Origin: Verrucomicrobiaceae bacterium
Lineage (GTDB): Bacteria; Verrucomicrobiota; Verrucomicrobiia; Verrucomicrobiales; Verrucomicrobiaceae
NCBI GenBank assembly: GCA_016795465.1
Contig: JAEUHK010000107.1
Location: 1 to 64,000 of the forward strand
Reading direction: 5' to 3'
DNA: 64,000 nucleotides
The first letter of the stretch is position 1. The number at the start of each line of letters is the position of its first letter. The notes under the pieces were generated by a model. It did not search any database. It saw only the letters and a program-made list of their open reading frames with translations, and was not told the origin of the DNA. This document shows, in pieces, positions 23,799 through 33,100 of this stretch. A program made the translations under genes and the position numbers.

Positions 23799-23826
23799 CT
23801 TCGTTCGTAGTTCGGGCTTCAGCCCG
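23799..23826. repeat. dispersed 28-bp repeat, copy 2 (core GTAGTTCGGGCTTCAGCCCG)
   Basis: Identical to 16783-16810; located 27 bp after the Trx/PDZ stop codon. Confidence 0.75.
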
Positions 23827-23927
23827 CGCATGGGCGTTGTGTAGTCCCGCCTTCAGGCGGAGAGATCGGTGGGGCTTTGTTAGCCTGCATTTCTCACACA
23901 TCACCAGAGCACACAGACCGACACGGA

Positions 23928-23999
23928 GGTTGGAGTCCAGCCTTTAGGCGATCCGAGCGTCTCACAGCCTGCGGATCGGCTAAAGCCTAGACTCCAACC
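23928..23999. repeat. 28-bp imperfect inverted repeat between convergent genes
   Basis: Arms 23928-23955 and 23972-23999 match at about 25 of 28 positions around a 16-nt loop (GGTTGGAGTCCAGCCTTTAG begins the left arm). It lies in the 280-bp gap between the convergent Trx/PDZ and DUF2490 genes, so a bidirectional terminator is plausible. Confidence 0.7.
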
Positions 24000-24052
24000 G
24001 CTGACGCGACGCACACCGGGTGTTCAAACCATGTGAGTGTGAAAAATGCGGT

Positions 24053-24691
24053 CTAAAAGCGGAGGCGGAGATAAGTCCCGAGCACGGATTCGTGAGTCCA
24101 GGCGGCTTTGGCGCGGTTGGAGTCGATCATGTAAAACACGTCGAGGTCGGTCTGGGTGCCCAGTTTGAAGGTGAGGCCGAGTGGGACGAGGCGGTTCTCG
24201 GTTTGTTGGAGGCGGTGGAGGTCGGTGAGCCATTCGTTGCTCACGAAAAGACGGGTGAGCGGGCCGAGCGGTCGCGGAAAGGTCCACGCGAGCTGGAGTC
24301 GCTGGCGGCTGCGATGCGTGGTGAAGGTCTGCGCCTCGTTCCATCGCCATTCGACGCGGTTTCGCCATTCGAGGGCGAGGTGCTTGGTGAGATTGAAATG
24401 CGGGTTCAGCTCCAGCTCGGGCCGGAATTGCGTCAAGCGGTCGCCGGTGCGGGTGTTTTCGATGCTGAGCAGCGAGAGGCCGATGCCGCCTTCGAGCCAG
24501 GGAAGCAGAGCGTGCTTCACCCGCGGGCTGGCGATTTGCACATACGAGCCGTCGTCCACATCGGCGCGATTGCCGAGGAAGAGCGAGGCACGGGTCTGCT
24601 GATTGCGCCAGAACTCGAGATTGCTCCACGCCCACCATTCGTCCGCGTGGAGGCAGGTGGTCATCAGGACGAGCAGCAGGAGAAAACGCAT
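24053..24691 (-). CDS. DUF2490-like outer-membrane beta-barrel protein
   Basis: A 212-aa protein with a signal peptide (1-16, ending CLHA). The mature part is a series of amphipathic beta strands (EWWAWSNLEFWRNQQTRASLFLGNRADV, FNLTKHLALEWRNRVEWRWN, RLQLAWTFPRP, RLFVSNEWLTDL, TDLDVFYMIDS) ending LGTYLRLRF, a typical terminal beta strand for Bam-mediated insertion. This is the DUF2490 pattern. Function is unknown; a small barrel in the outer membrane is inferred. It converges with the Trx/PDZ gene. Confidence 0.8.
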   Translation of the reverse strand: MRFLLLLVLMTTCLHADEWWAWSNLEFWRNQQTRASLFLGNRADVDDGSYVQIASPRVKHALLPWLEGGIGLSLLSIENTRTGDRLTQFRPELELNPHFNLTKHLALEWRNRVEWRWNEAQTFTTHRSRQRLQLAWTFPRPLGPLTRLFVSNEWLTDLHRLQQTENRLVPLGLTFKLGTQTDLDVFYMIDSNRAKAAWTHESVLGTYLRLRF

Positions 24692-24776
24692 CCCGTCCTC
24701 CTAGAGAAGGAAAAGGGCCAGTCTGGATGAATTGCTGGCACAATTGTCATTCGTCATTAAAACATGCCGCCTTCCC

Positions 24777-25958
24777 ATGGTCCCTCTTCTCGACGTCAAC
24801 GCCCAGAACCACCCGCTCGAATCCGAACTCCAGGCCGCCTTCACACAGGTGCTGAAGCATGGTCGCTTCATCATGGGGCCGGAGATGGAGGTGTTTGAGA
24901 AGGAAGTGGCAGCGATGACGGGTGCGAAGCATGCCCTCGCGGTCTCCTCCGGCACGGATGCCCTGCTGCTGACCCTCATGGCCCTCGATATCAAACCGGG
25001 CGACGAGGTGCTTTGCCCGGCCTTTACCTTCTTTGCCACCGCGGGAGCCGTTTCACGTCTCGGAGCCGTGCCGGTCTTCACGGACATCTGCCCGATCTGC
25101 TTCAACATCGATATCAACGACGCCTGCCGGAAGGTGACCTCCAAAACGAAGGCGATCATCCCGGTGCATCTCTTTGGCCAATGCGCCGACATGGACCCGA
25201 TCCTCGCCCTCGCCGCCGAGCATGGTCTGAAGGTCGTGGAAGACGCGGCGCAGTCCATCGGCGCGGCTTACAAAGGCCGTCAAAGCGGCACGATGGGGCA
25301 CTTTGGCACCTACAGCTTCTTCCCGAGCAAGAACCTCGGCGGTTTCGGTGACGGCGGCATGGTCGTGACGAATGACGACGAGCTGGCGGAATTCGCCCGC
25401 GTGCTCCGCGTGCATGGCAGCAAGCCGAAGTACTACCATCACTACGTCGGCGGGAACTTCCGCATGGACACGCTGCAATGCGCCCTGCTCAGCGTGAAGG
25501 TGAAACGCTACGCCCAATACACCGCCGACCGCCAGCGGAACGCCGCGCACTACACCGCGGCGCTCTCGAAGCTGCCGGGCGTTGTTTTGGCCGATCCCGC
25601 GCACTGCAAATGCGCCTCGACGCAAAACGAAGCCCTCGCCGCTCAAGGCGCGAAGATCGTGCTGCCGGTCGCTTACGGGCATAACACGCACATCTGGAAC
25701 CAGTTTACCCTCCGCGTGCTCGGCGGGAAGCGCGACTCCCTGCGCGACCACCTTGTCGCGAAGAAGATCGGCTGTGACATCTACTACCCCGTCACGCTGG
25801 ACCAGCAGCAGTGCTTTGCCGGCCTGCCCGCCACCAGCCGCAGCGGCTGCGAGGTCTCCCATCAGCTCGCCAGCGAGGTGCTGAGCATCCCGATCTACGG
25901 CGAGCTCACCGAGGCCCAGCGCGAGGAGGTCATCGCGGCCATCGCGGAGTGGCTGTGA
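24777..25958 (+). CDS. DegT/DnrJ/EryC1/StrS-family PLP aminotransferase
   Basis: A 393-aa protein starting at the ATG at 24777 (MVPLLDVNAQ). GPEMEVFEKEVAAMTGAKHALAVSSGTDALLLTL and VLCPAFTFFATAGAV are the standard N-terminal motifs. VVEDAAQSIGAAYKGR carries the PLP-binding Asp/Gln, and YSFFPSKNLGGFGDGG has the Schiff-base Lys. These enzymes transaminate keto-sugar nucleotides to make amino sugars for cell-surface polysaccharides. The length is slightly above the usual 370 aa because of an insert near 270-300 (AHCKCASTQNEALAAQG). No sugar-nucleotide genes adjoin, so the substrate is unknown. Confidence 0.9.
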   Translation: MVPLLDVNAQNHPLESELQAAFTQVLKHGRFIMGPEMEVFEKEVAAMTGAKHALAVSSGTDALLLTLMALDIKPGDEVLCPAFTFFATAGAVSRLGAVPVFTDICPICFNIDINDACRKVTSKTKAIIPVHLFGQCADMDPILALAAEHGLKVVEDAAQSIGAAYKGRQSGTMGHFGTYSFFPSKNLGGFGDGGMVVTNDDELAEFARVLRVHGSKPKYYHHYVGGNFRMDTLQCALLSVKVKRYAQYTADRQRNAAHYTAALSKLPGVVLADPAHCKCASTQNEALAAQGAKIVLPVAYGHNTHIWNQFTLRVLGGKRDSLRDHLVAKKIGCDIYYPVTLDQQQCFAGLPATSRSGCEVSHQLASEVLSIPIYGELTEAQREEVIAAIAEWL

Positions 25959-25995
25959 GGGCGGCCGGGACACGGGGGCTTGGTCAAATAGCTAA

Positions 25996-26024
25996 TTGAC
26001 CCGCGGAGGCCTTTTTCATATAAG
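25996..26024 (+). promoter_or_regulatory. sigma70-type promoter for the PEP-CTERM gene
   Basis: TTGACC at 25996-26001, 17-nt spacer, TATAAG at 26019-26024, 28 bp before the ATG at 26052. It fits the standard consensus well. Confidence 0.7.
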
Positions 26025-26051
26025 CGGCCGGAATTCCAGCCAATCACCACC

Positions 26052-26687
26052 ATGAAAGCCCTTCGTGCGCTCTTCGCCATCGCCACCCTGCTTGTCCCCG
26101 CCACCGGATTTGGTGCCGTGGGCATTTATGATGCGTATGCCTTCACCAGCCTGAACGGCGGCGGTTTGAGCTTTTACGACATCGGGGCTGTCACCGGCAA
26201 TCCGGACTTCCAAGGCTCCACGCTGGGCACCTTCAACCGGTTCACAGACACATTGCAGCTCGGCGGGCAGCAGAAGTCATGGAAGAATGGCTCGGATGTG
26301 ACCGGCCACACCATCTTCTGGCGCATCCTGGAGCTCGGAGGCAGCTTTGCCTCGGTGAACATGCCCTTTCAGTGGAACTTTGGCGACTTCGGTGCTCCGG
26401 CCGGTCTGAACAACCCAGGTGACCAGCAGTGGGGTGGTGATTCCCAGGGTGCGAATGGCAATCCGCTCGAGCTTTCCAGCAATGTCTTCGCCGGCCTGCT
26501 CAACGGCACTTACACGCTGCAGGTGTACACCCAGATCTCCACGAACGGCGTGAATGCGCCCTCAACGGTGCTCAATGACAATGGCGGCAGCTACTTCAGC
26601 GCCTCTTTCACCTTGGTTCCGGAGCCGTCGAAGGCTCTTTTCGGCATGCTGGGCCTCTTCGGCCTCTTCCTGCGCCGCCGCCGCTAA
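26052..26687 (+). CDS. PEP-CTERM sorting-domain protein
   Basis: A 211-aa exported protein. A signal peptide (1-22, ending TGFGA) is followed by a Gly/Asn/Thr-rich beta-type domain without catalytic residues. The C-terminus reads VPEPSKALFGMLGLFGLFLRRRR: the PEP motif, a hydrophobic helix and an Arg cluster, the PEP-CTERM signal for exosortase processing. The cognate exosortase is not in this window. Likely a surface- or matrix-attached protein in exopolysaccharide biology. A consensus promoter lies upstream and a terminator downstream, so it is a single-gene unit. Confidence 0.92.
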   Translation: MKALRALFAIATLLVPATGFGAVGIYDAYAFTSLNGGGLSFYDIGAVTGNPDFQGSTLGTFNRFTDTLQLGGQQKSWKNGSDVTGHTIFWRILELGGSFASVNMPFQWNFGDFGAPAGLNNPGDQQWGGDSQGANGNPLELSSNVFAGLLNGTYTLQVYTQISTNGVNAPSTVLNDNGGSYFSASFTLVPEPSKALFGMLGLFGLFLRRRR

Positions 26688-26708
26688 TTGTGGGACATTC
26701 TTTGTGAG

Positions 26709-26737
26709 AGCCCTGCCTTTGCCGGCAGGGCTTTTTC
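26709..26737 (+). terminator. Rho-independent terminator after the PEP-CTERM gene
   Basis: AGCCCTGCC / GGCAGGGCT stem (26709-26717, 26724-26732) then TTTTT; 22 bp after the stop. Confidence 0.88.
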
Positions 26738-26750
26738 ATGGCCGCGAGGC

Positions 26751-27350
26751 TCAGCGGGCGTCTGCGACGAGCTTTTCGATCCATTTGCCCAAATCGGGCG
26801 GCTGGAAGCTGCGCATGCGGGCGAGCAGCTTTTCAGCTTCCGACTCCACGAGCACGCAATCGGCATGCTCGGGCTTCAAAAAGCCCGCGGTGCTCATGTG
26901 AGTGATGAAGGTCGTGAGGCCGTCGAAGAAGCCGCCGATGTTCAACAGGCCCACGGGCTTGTGGTGAAAGCCGAGCTGCAGCCAGGTCAGCGTCTCAAAC
27001 AGCTCGTCGAGTGTGCCAAAGCCACCCGGCAGGGCGATGAAACCATCGCTGAGGTCCACCATCATCTGTTTTCGCTCGTGCATGCTGCTCGTGACGTGCA
27101 ACTCGGTCACGCCGCGATGCCCCAGCTCCTTTTCCAGCAGCGACTGCGGGATGACACCGATGACCTTGCCACCCTCCGCCAGTGCTCCATCTGCCACGGC
27201 GCCCATCAGGCCCACATTCCCGCCGCCATAAACCACGGTGATGCCTTCACGAGCCAGAAAGCCGCCCAAAGCCCGAGCAGCCGCCCGGTGCGTGGGATCG
27301 TTTCCAGGGCTGGAGCCGCAGTAGATGCAGATGCGATGGAGGTTGCTCAT
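26751..27350 (-). CDS. LOG-family protein (cytokinin riboside 5'-monophosphate phosphoribohydrolase type)
   Basis: A 199-aa cytoplasmic protein of the LOG/TIGR00730 group. ICIYCGSSPGNDP opens the Rossmann-like fold, VVYGGGNVGLMG is the nucleotide loop, and MHERKQMMVDLSDGFIALPGGFGTLDELFE holds the family signature PGGFGTLDE and the catalytic Glu. Such enzymes cleave nucleoside 5'-monophosphates to base and ribose 5-phosphate; in bacteria they act on adenine-type or modified bases. Typical length. It is convergent with the PEP-CTERM gene. Confidence 0.92.
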   Translation of the reverse strand: MSNLHRICIYCGSSPGNDPTHRAAARALGGFLAREGITVVYGGGNVGLMGAVADGALAEGGKVIGVIPQSLLEKELGHRGVTELHVTSSMHERKQMMVDLSDGFIALPGGFGTLDELFETLTWLQLGFHHKPVGLLNIGGFFDGLTTFITHMSTAGFLKPEHADCVLVESEAEKLLARMRSFQPPDLGKWIEKLVADAR

Positions 27351-27371
27351 GAGGCGCGTGTTGTCGTAAGA

Positions 27372-27436
27372 AGTGAGAGGTGAGAAGTCAGACCTTGGAG
27401 GTGTATATGCATCACCTGTAACTTCTCACCTCTCAC
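27372..27436. repeat. inverted repeat AAGTGAGAGGTGAGAAGT / ACTTCTCACCTCTCAC
   Basis: Arms around 27372-27388 and 27421-27436 upstream of the amidohydrolase gene. The CTTCTCACxTCTCAC motif recurs near 27435, at 30136-30160 (coding the signal peptide of the PVC protein), 56063-56088 and 58164-58176. Confidence 0.65.
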
Positions 27437-27456
27437 GTCTCACCTTTTTCTTCACC

Positions 27457-28374
27457 ATGCTCACCCGTCGCTCCCTTCTCACCTCCGCCGGTGCTGCCGC
27501 GCTCACTGGCTGCGAATTGCTCCGTCCGAGCTCGCGTGGCGATTTCATCGATGCCCATGTGCATGTGTGGACACCGGACGTGGAAAAGTACCCGTTGGCC
27601 CGCGGTTATGCGGTCAGTGACATGCGTCCGCCGAGCTTCACGCCGGAGCAGCTCTTTGCCCATTGCCGTCCGGAGGGGGTGCGCCGTGTGGTGCTGATCC
27701 AGATGAGCTACTACCAGCAGGACAACAGCTACATGCTCGATGTGATGAAGGCGCATCCGGGCACCTTCAGCGGTGTGGCGATCGTGGATGAAAACGCACC
27801 GGATGTGGCTGCGACGATGGCCAAGCTCGTGAAGCAAGGCGTGCGTGGCTTTCGCATCTCCGCTGGGGCGCAGAAAAACCTCTCCGCGTGGCTCGGCAGC
27901 ACCGGCATGGCCACGCTTTGGAAAACCGCCGCGGAGCTGAATGCCAGCGTGTGCCCGTTGATCAATCCCGACACGCTCCCGCTGATCGACAAGATGTGCG
28001 AGTGGTATCCGGACACGAGTGTGGTGATCGATCACTTTGCCCGCCTCGGCATGGCGGGACCGCCAAAGGAGTCGGATGTAGCCGCCTTGCTTCGACTCGC
28101 GCGGCATCGCCGCACGCATGTGAAGGCGAGCGCCTTTTATGCGCTGGGGGCGAAGAAGGCTCCTTATCTCGACATGGGGCCGCTGATCCGCCGCGTGCGG
28201 GATGCCTTTGGTCCCCAGCGGATCATGTGGGCCAGCGATTGCCCTTTCCAAGTCGATCCGGGGCATAACTACCACGACTCCATCGCGCTGATCCGCGACC
28301 GGTTGGACTTCCTGAGTGATTCCGACAAGGCCTGGATGCTTCGCGGCACGGCGGAGAAGGTCTTCTTCTCGTGA
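27457..28374 (+). CDS. amidohydrolase-2 family hydrolase, secreted lipoprotein-like
   Basis: A 305-aa protein starting at the ATG at 27457 (MLTRRSLLTS). The N-terminus, TRRSLLTSAGAAALTGC, looks like a twin-arginine/lipobox hybrid with LTGC as the lipidation site. DFIDAHVHVWTPD provides the HxH metal pair, VIDHFARLG a metal His and MWASDCPFQVDPG the late Asp, the pattern of TIM-barrel amidohydrolase_2 enzymes (lactonases, decarboxylases, sugar-lactone hydrolases). Length is normal. The substrate is unknown. The next gene, panD, starts 69 bp downstream on the same strand. Confidence 0.85.
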   Translation: MLTRRSLLTSAGAAALTGCELLRPSSRGDFIDAHVHVWTPDVEKYPLARGYAVSDMRPPSFTPEQLFAHCRPEGVRRVVLIQMSYYQQDNSYMLDVMKAHPGTFSGVAIVDENAPDVAATMAKLVKQGVRGFRISAGAQKNLSAWLGSTGMATLWKTAAELNASVCPLINPDTLPLIDKMCEWYPDTSVVIDHFARLGMAGPPKESDVAALLRLARHRRTHVKASAFYALGAKKAPYLDMGPLIRRVRDAFGPQRIMWASDCPFQVDPGHNYHDSIALIRDRLDFLSDSDKAWMLRGTAEKVFFS

Positions 28375-28443
28375 GCCAAGGCTTCCGAGCCGTGTCGCGC
28401 ATGCCGCGTCTTGACCCCGCGATGCATCGCGGCACTCTGACGC

Positions 28444-28794
28444 GTGCTCCGACACCTTCTCAAATCCAAACTCCACCGCGCCCGTATCACAGATGCCAAC
28501 ATCGACTACGAGGGCAGCATCACGATCCCTCTCGACCTCATGGAGGCAGCCGATTTGTGGGATGGCGAGAAGGTCTTGGTGACCTCGATCACAGGCGGGC
28601 AGCGTCTTGAAACCTATGTCATCCCCGGTCCTCGTGGTTCCGGCCAGATCGTCGTCAATGGTGCCGCCGCTCATTTGATCAACACCGGCCACCGCGTGAC
28701 CATCATGGCCTGGGCGGTATCTGAGACGCCCGTCACGCCTAAGCGCCTGCTTTTGAACGAGAGGAACGAGGTGGTGAACCAGACCGTGAAGTAA
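28444..28794 (+). CDS. panD: aspartate 1-decarboxylase PanD
   Basis: A 116-aa protoenzyme that decarboxylates L-aspartate to beta-alanine for pantothenate and CoA. The cleavage site YEGSITI (Gly-Ser) is where autoproteolysis makes the pyruvoyl group on Ser25 of the family numbering. LMEAADLWDGEKVLV, ETYVIPGPRGSGQIVVNGAAAHL and VTIMAWAV are family blocks. It begins with GTG at 28444. No other pantothenate gene is adjacent. It converges with the VWA gene at a 13-bp gap. Confidence 0.95.
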   Translation: MLRHLLKSKLHRARITDANIDYEGSITIPLDLMEAADLWDGEKVLVTSITGGQRLETYVIPGPRGSGQIVVNGAAAHLINTGHRVTIMAWAVSETPVTPKRLLLNERNEVVNQTVK

Positions 28795-28807
28795 AAGGAG
28801 CGCCCTC

Positions 28808-29977
28808 TTACTTTTTCGGCAACTCCGTCTCGATCACCTCGCCACCGCTCGGGATCACGAGGCCGTCACGCACCTGCTCAAAGCTGCGGCCTTTCACGCT
28901 GGCGTGGATGTAGAGCTTTTGTTTGCGGGCTTTGAGACGCTTGAGGACCTTGTCCATCATCTCCTCGGTCACCTTGTCCTGGAAGTCGGCGAACCAGTAG
29001 ATGGCATCGGCCTGCTCCACCTCCTTGCTCATCAGCGCCGTCCACGCGTAGGTGATGCCGCAGAAGTCGATGTACCAGGTGTTTTTGCGCTTCGACATCA
29101 GCTCGTAGATGTCCTTCAGCGGCATGGGCTGCGCGGGATCGTATTTGAGCTTCCGCCGGTCCTCCATGGGCATGTTCAGCGGCGTTTTGCCCTCCCAGAC
29201 CTGCCAGTAGGTTTTGAAGTCCTCGTCCGTGGTGAGGATCGTTTTGTCGAGAGCCTTGTTCTTCGATGATTCCGGCGTGAGGCCGCAGCCAAAGTAGAGC
29301 ACGAGATTGCTGCCAAAGGCCACTTTATCCAGTTCCTTGGTCACGATGGGCAGGTAGCGGGTCATCGAGCGGGACACATCCATCACGACAGCGATCTTTT
29401 TCACGTCCTTGAGCTCCATGCCGAACATGAAGATCGGCTTGAAGGTCATCCCACCCATGCCGCCGCTGCCAAAGCCATTGCCGAAGCCGCCCCCGGCACC
29501 GCCTGACCCAAAACCGCCGCTGCCGAGTTTCCCACCGCCCATCATGCTGCCCATGTCTGGCAGGGCAATGGCATCCATCGGCATGTCCGGCAGCGTCACA
29601 TCCGTTACCGCATCCACCACCACCCGCTGCATCGGCACCACCTTGCTGATCTTCTGCCGCTGCTTGACCGCCACCTTCTCCGCCAGATCGGCGCTGGCCT
29701 CCGCACCTTGCTGCGTGCCGCCGCCGGGCAGGAAATCGACCTGCTTGTCCGTCATCTGCCGGGCGATGAAGTAGGACGCCATGAAGAGCAGGATGCCCGC
29801 ATGCAGCAAAAGGCTGAAACCCAGCGAGCCCGCGCCGATTTTCCGCCAAAGCTTCACAAACTGGTTCGGCGGCCGGGAGGTCGAAACGAAGCCCTGCGGA
29901 GCCAAAACAGCCGCAGGAGCCGTTTCAGGCTCGGACACCGCAATGGCGGCCACGGGGATGTCTTCGTCGTCAGGCAT
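28808..29977 (-). CDS. membrane-anchored VWA-domain protein
   Basis: A 389-aa protein with one transmembrane helix (about 48-72, GSLGFSLLLHAGILLFMASYF) after a 45-residue cytoplasmic part; the region after it is periplasmic by inference. Residues about 140-180 are Gly-rich (GSGGFGSGGAGGGFGNG). A von Willebrand A domain follows: IAVVMDVSRSMTRYLP contains the MIDAS DxSxS motif, and YWFADFQDKV the later strand. The N-terminal layout recalls TonB/energy-transducing proteins, but no TonB domain is evident. Function unknown; VWA domains bind metal and protein partners. It is divergent from the PVC protein gene. Confidence 0.75.
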   Translation of the reverse strand: MPDDEDIPVAAIAVSEPETAPAAVLAPQGFVSTSRPPNQFVKLWRKIGAGSLGFSLLLHAGILLFMASYFIARQMTDKQVDFLPGGGTQQGAEASADLAEKVAVKQRQKISKVVPMQRVVVDAVTDVTLPDMPMDAIALPDMGSMMGGGKLGSGGFGSGGAGGGFGNGFGSGGMGGMTFKPIFMFGMELKDVKKIAVVMDVSRSMTRYLPIVTKELDKVAFGSNLVLYFGCGLTPESSKNKALDKTILTTDEDFKTYWQVWEGKTPLNMPMEDRRKLKYDPAQPMPLKDIYELMSKRKNTWYIDFCGITYAWTALMSKEVEQADAIYWFADFQDKVTEEMMDKVLKRLKARKQKLYIHASVKGRSFEQVRDGLVIPSGGEVIETELPKK

Positions 29978-30024
29978 TTCGGCGGGCTTTAACGACGGAA
30001 TGACGCCCGAGTATCACTTTTCTT

Positions 30025-30038
30025 GGGATGTGCATCCC
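30025..30038. promoter_or_regulatory. 14-bp palindrome in a divergent promoter region
   Basis: GGGATGTGCATCCC lies between the divergent VWA and PVC genes (133-bp gap). It has the size and symmetry of a dimeric repressor site, but the regulator is unknown. Confidence 0.35.
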
Positions 30039-30109
30039 GGATAGCGCGCCGTGCGAAAACGCCCTTCCCAAGCGCCGTTGGTTTCGCGTAGCATCCCCAT
30101 TCTCCGACC

Positions 30110-33100
30110 ATGAAACGCCATCTTCTGCTTCTCGCGGCACTTCTCACTTCTCACGTCTCACTTCTGACGGCAGCGGAGCCGCTCCGCGTCTTCATCCGCG
30201 CCGGTAAAAAATCCCACGGCCCTGGTGCGCACGATTTCCCGCAGTTTTTGAAGGACTGGGTGCCGATGCTTAATGAACGCGGCGCGAAGTGCGAGGGCAG
30301 CCTCGAATTCCCGACGAAGGAGCAGCTCGACCGCACGGACGTGCTCATCCTGCACGCGCAGGAGGCTGGAAACATCAAGATCGGTGACGAGCGGAAGAAT
30401 TTGATGGAGTTCCTCGCACGTGGCGGCGGCGTGGTGACGATCCACGCGGCAGCGGTGTCGAAGGACCACGATTGGTTCAAGACCATCATTGGCGGCTCGT
30501 GGCATTTCGGGCAGACGAAGTGGCTGGAGGCTCCGATGAGCCTCTATTTCACCGATCACGACAACGCGATCACGAAGGACATCAGCAACTTCGACATCGA
30601 CGACGAAATCTACTACGACATGGATTTGCTGCCCGAGGCGAAGATCCTCGCCGCCGCCTACACGCCGAACACGCCACAGGTCAAAGGCGGCAACAAAGAG
30701 GCCCAGCAACGCGCCGCCGAGGCCGTGGCGAAGAAGAAGGCGGTCAATATTTACGACATCCAGCCGCAGGTGTGGACCTATGAGAAGGACAAGTATCGCG
30801 CCTTCACCTGCATCCCCGGCCATTGGTATAAAAACTTCAGCCACAATGCCCTGCGCACGATGATCCTGCGCGGCATCGCCTGGGCCGGAAAGCGTGAAAA
30901 CATCGACGAGCTGTGCAAACCGGCCGAACTGGGCGATGCGCTGCGCTATGTCGAGGGCGGCTGCCCGAGCCCGCAGGAGCTGCCGAAGGCGCTCGAAGTG
31001 CATCCGGAGTTCAATCTCTCGCTCGTCGCCGCCGAGCCACTCATCAACAAGCCGATGAACATCGATTGGGATGAAAAAGGCCGCCTGTGGGTCGTCGAGA
31101 CGCCGGAGTATCCGAACGGCCTCCGCCAGTCGAATGTGGACGCGTGGAAGGACAGCGGTGCCATCAAGCCCGGCCAGTATGACCGCAAACCGCTCGACCG
31201 CGTCTCCATCCTCTCCGACACGAATGGCGACGGCGTCATGGACAAGAAACAGGTCTTTGCCGACGAGATCGAGCTCGCGACCAGCAGCGTGTTTTACAAA
31301 AACGGCGTCATCGTCTGCGCCGCGCCCGATGTGTGGTTCTTCGAGGACACGAACGGCGACGACAAGGCCGACAAGCGCACCAAGCTCTACACCAACCTCG
31401 GCAATCGCGACACGCACGCCGTCATCAACAACATGCGCTGGGGCCTCGATGGCTGGATCTACGCCACGCACGGCTATTCGAGCACCGACGACGTGAAATC
31501 CGGCGATGGCAGCAAGGGCTTCGGGCCTGCAGGCAGCGGAGTCGTGCGGTTCAAGCCGGACGGCAGCGCTTTCGAGCAATACGCCAGCCGCGGCGGCAAT
31601 ACCTGGGGCCTCGACATCACCAGCGACGGCCAGGTTTTCTACACGCAGCCCACAAGCGGCAATCACTTCATCCACGTCGTGCTGCCGGAGTATGTGCTCG
31701 CCAAGGGCAAGCTGCCCGGCGTGAGCGGCACGAACGGCTTGCTGCCGCGCGAGCCGACGTATCCGGCCATGCATTGGGAGCAGCAGGCCTATGTGCAGAT
31801 CGACCAGGTCGGCAGCTACACCGCCGCCGCCGGTTGCGCCATCTATGAAGGCGGTGCCTGGCCCGCGAAGTGGAACTACGGCTACTTCACCACCGAGCCC
31901 ACGCTGAACATCGTCAGCCACTTCATGGTCGAGCCCGATGGCGTCACCTACAAAGCAAAGCGCGAGCCCGGTCGCGAGCAGACCGAGTTCATCCGCAGCC
32001 AGAACCTCTGGTTCCGCCCCATCGAGAATCGCGTCGGCCCCGATGGTGCGCTCTACATCGTCGATTTCTGCAATCAGGCCGTCATTCACAACGACACCCG
32101 CGGCCCCACCCACGGCCCCGCCAACGCCGCCGTCCGCCCCGACCGCGACCACTACTACGGCCGCATCTGGAAGGTGCAGCACAAGGACGCGAAGTCGCCC
32201 GCCGCCACGGCGTATCGGAACAAGCCGGAGTCCAAGGGCACTCAAGGAAGCAAAGCGCTGCTTCTGTATGAAACGATCACAGGCCTCGCGAAAACTCCGG
32301 GGGCGCAGGTCACGACAAAATCGGTATCTAAGTTCTTGGATCAATATGCTCAATTTAGCGACGACTGGACCAGATCTGCCAGCATTGCTGCCATCAACGA
32401 AATTCAGCAGCAGGTGAAAGCTATCAGGCATGCTCTAGTTAAAGACGGACAGGCTGATTATTCGTCGCTGGTCACAGCTTTGCTCCAGACTGTTTCGCAT
32501 GATCAAATACCTGAGATCATTGATGCCTGTGCGAGCTCAAGCAAAGACTCGCTCAAGAAAGTGATTCTGGCGGTCATAGCTCAAAAGCAGACAGAGGGCA
32601 TCACGCTTTCTCCTGCGCTTGTGGAGGGACTGAAGAAGCTTCTCGGCCAACCATCGCTCGCCGCGGCCACGTTGCCGCTCGTGACGAAGTGGGACAAAGG
32701 CGGCGTGCTGGCTGCCGAGGTCAAAGCGCAGCTCGACAAGCTCAGCGCCACGCTTTCCGACAACGCCGCGCCGGTGGAGGCGCGTGCGAGCGCCGCGAAG
32801 GGCCTTGTGGCCGTTGGAGGTGCTTCGCAGGAGCTTGTAGTTCGGGCTTTAGCCCGTTCTGATGCGCCTGCGCCGCTCCAGGCCGCCATCATTGCCGCTT
32901 TGGATGAGAGCGGAGCGATCAGTGGCATCGTTCCTTCATTGAACGGGCTGAAGCCCGAACTACGAGCCCAAGCCTTCGAAGCCATGCTCAAACGCCCCGA
33001 AGCCACCGGAGCCCTTCTCGATGCCGTGAAGGCCGGCAGCATCGACCGAGCGATTTTCGCCCCTGGCGATGTCGCACGTCTGCGCTCGCATCCGAACAAA

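Noticed and set aside
30158..32431. A 757-aa open frame on the minus strand opposite the PVC protein gene
   Set aside because: It is the antisense shadow of a GC-rich gene with clear domains; its translation is low-complexity Arg/Val/Ala-rich and lacks motifs or a ribosome site.
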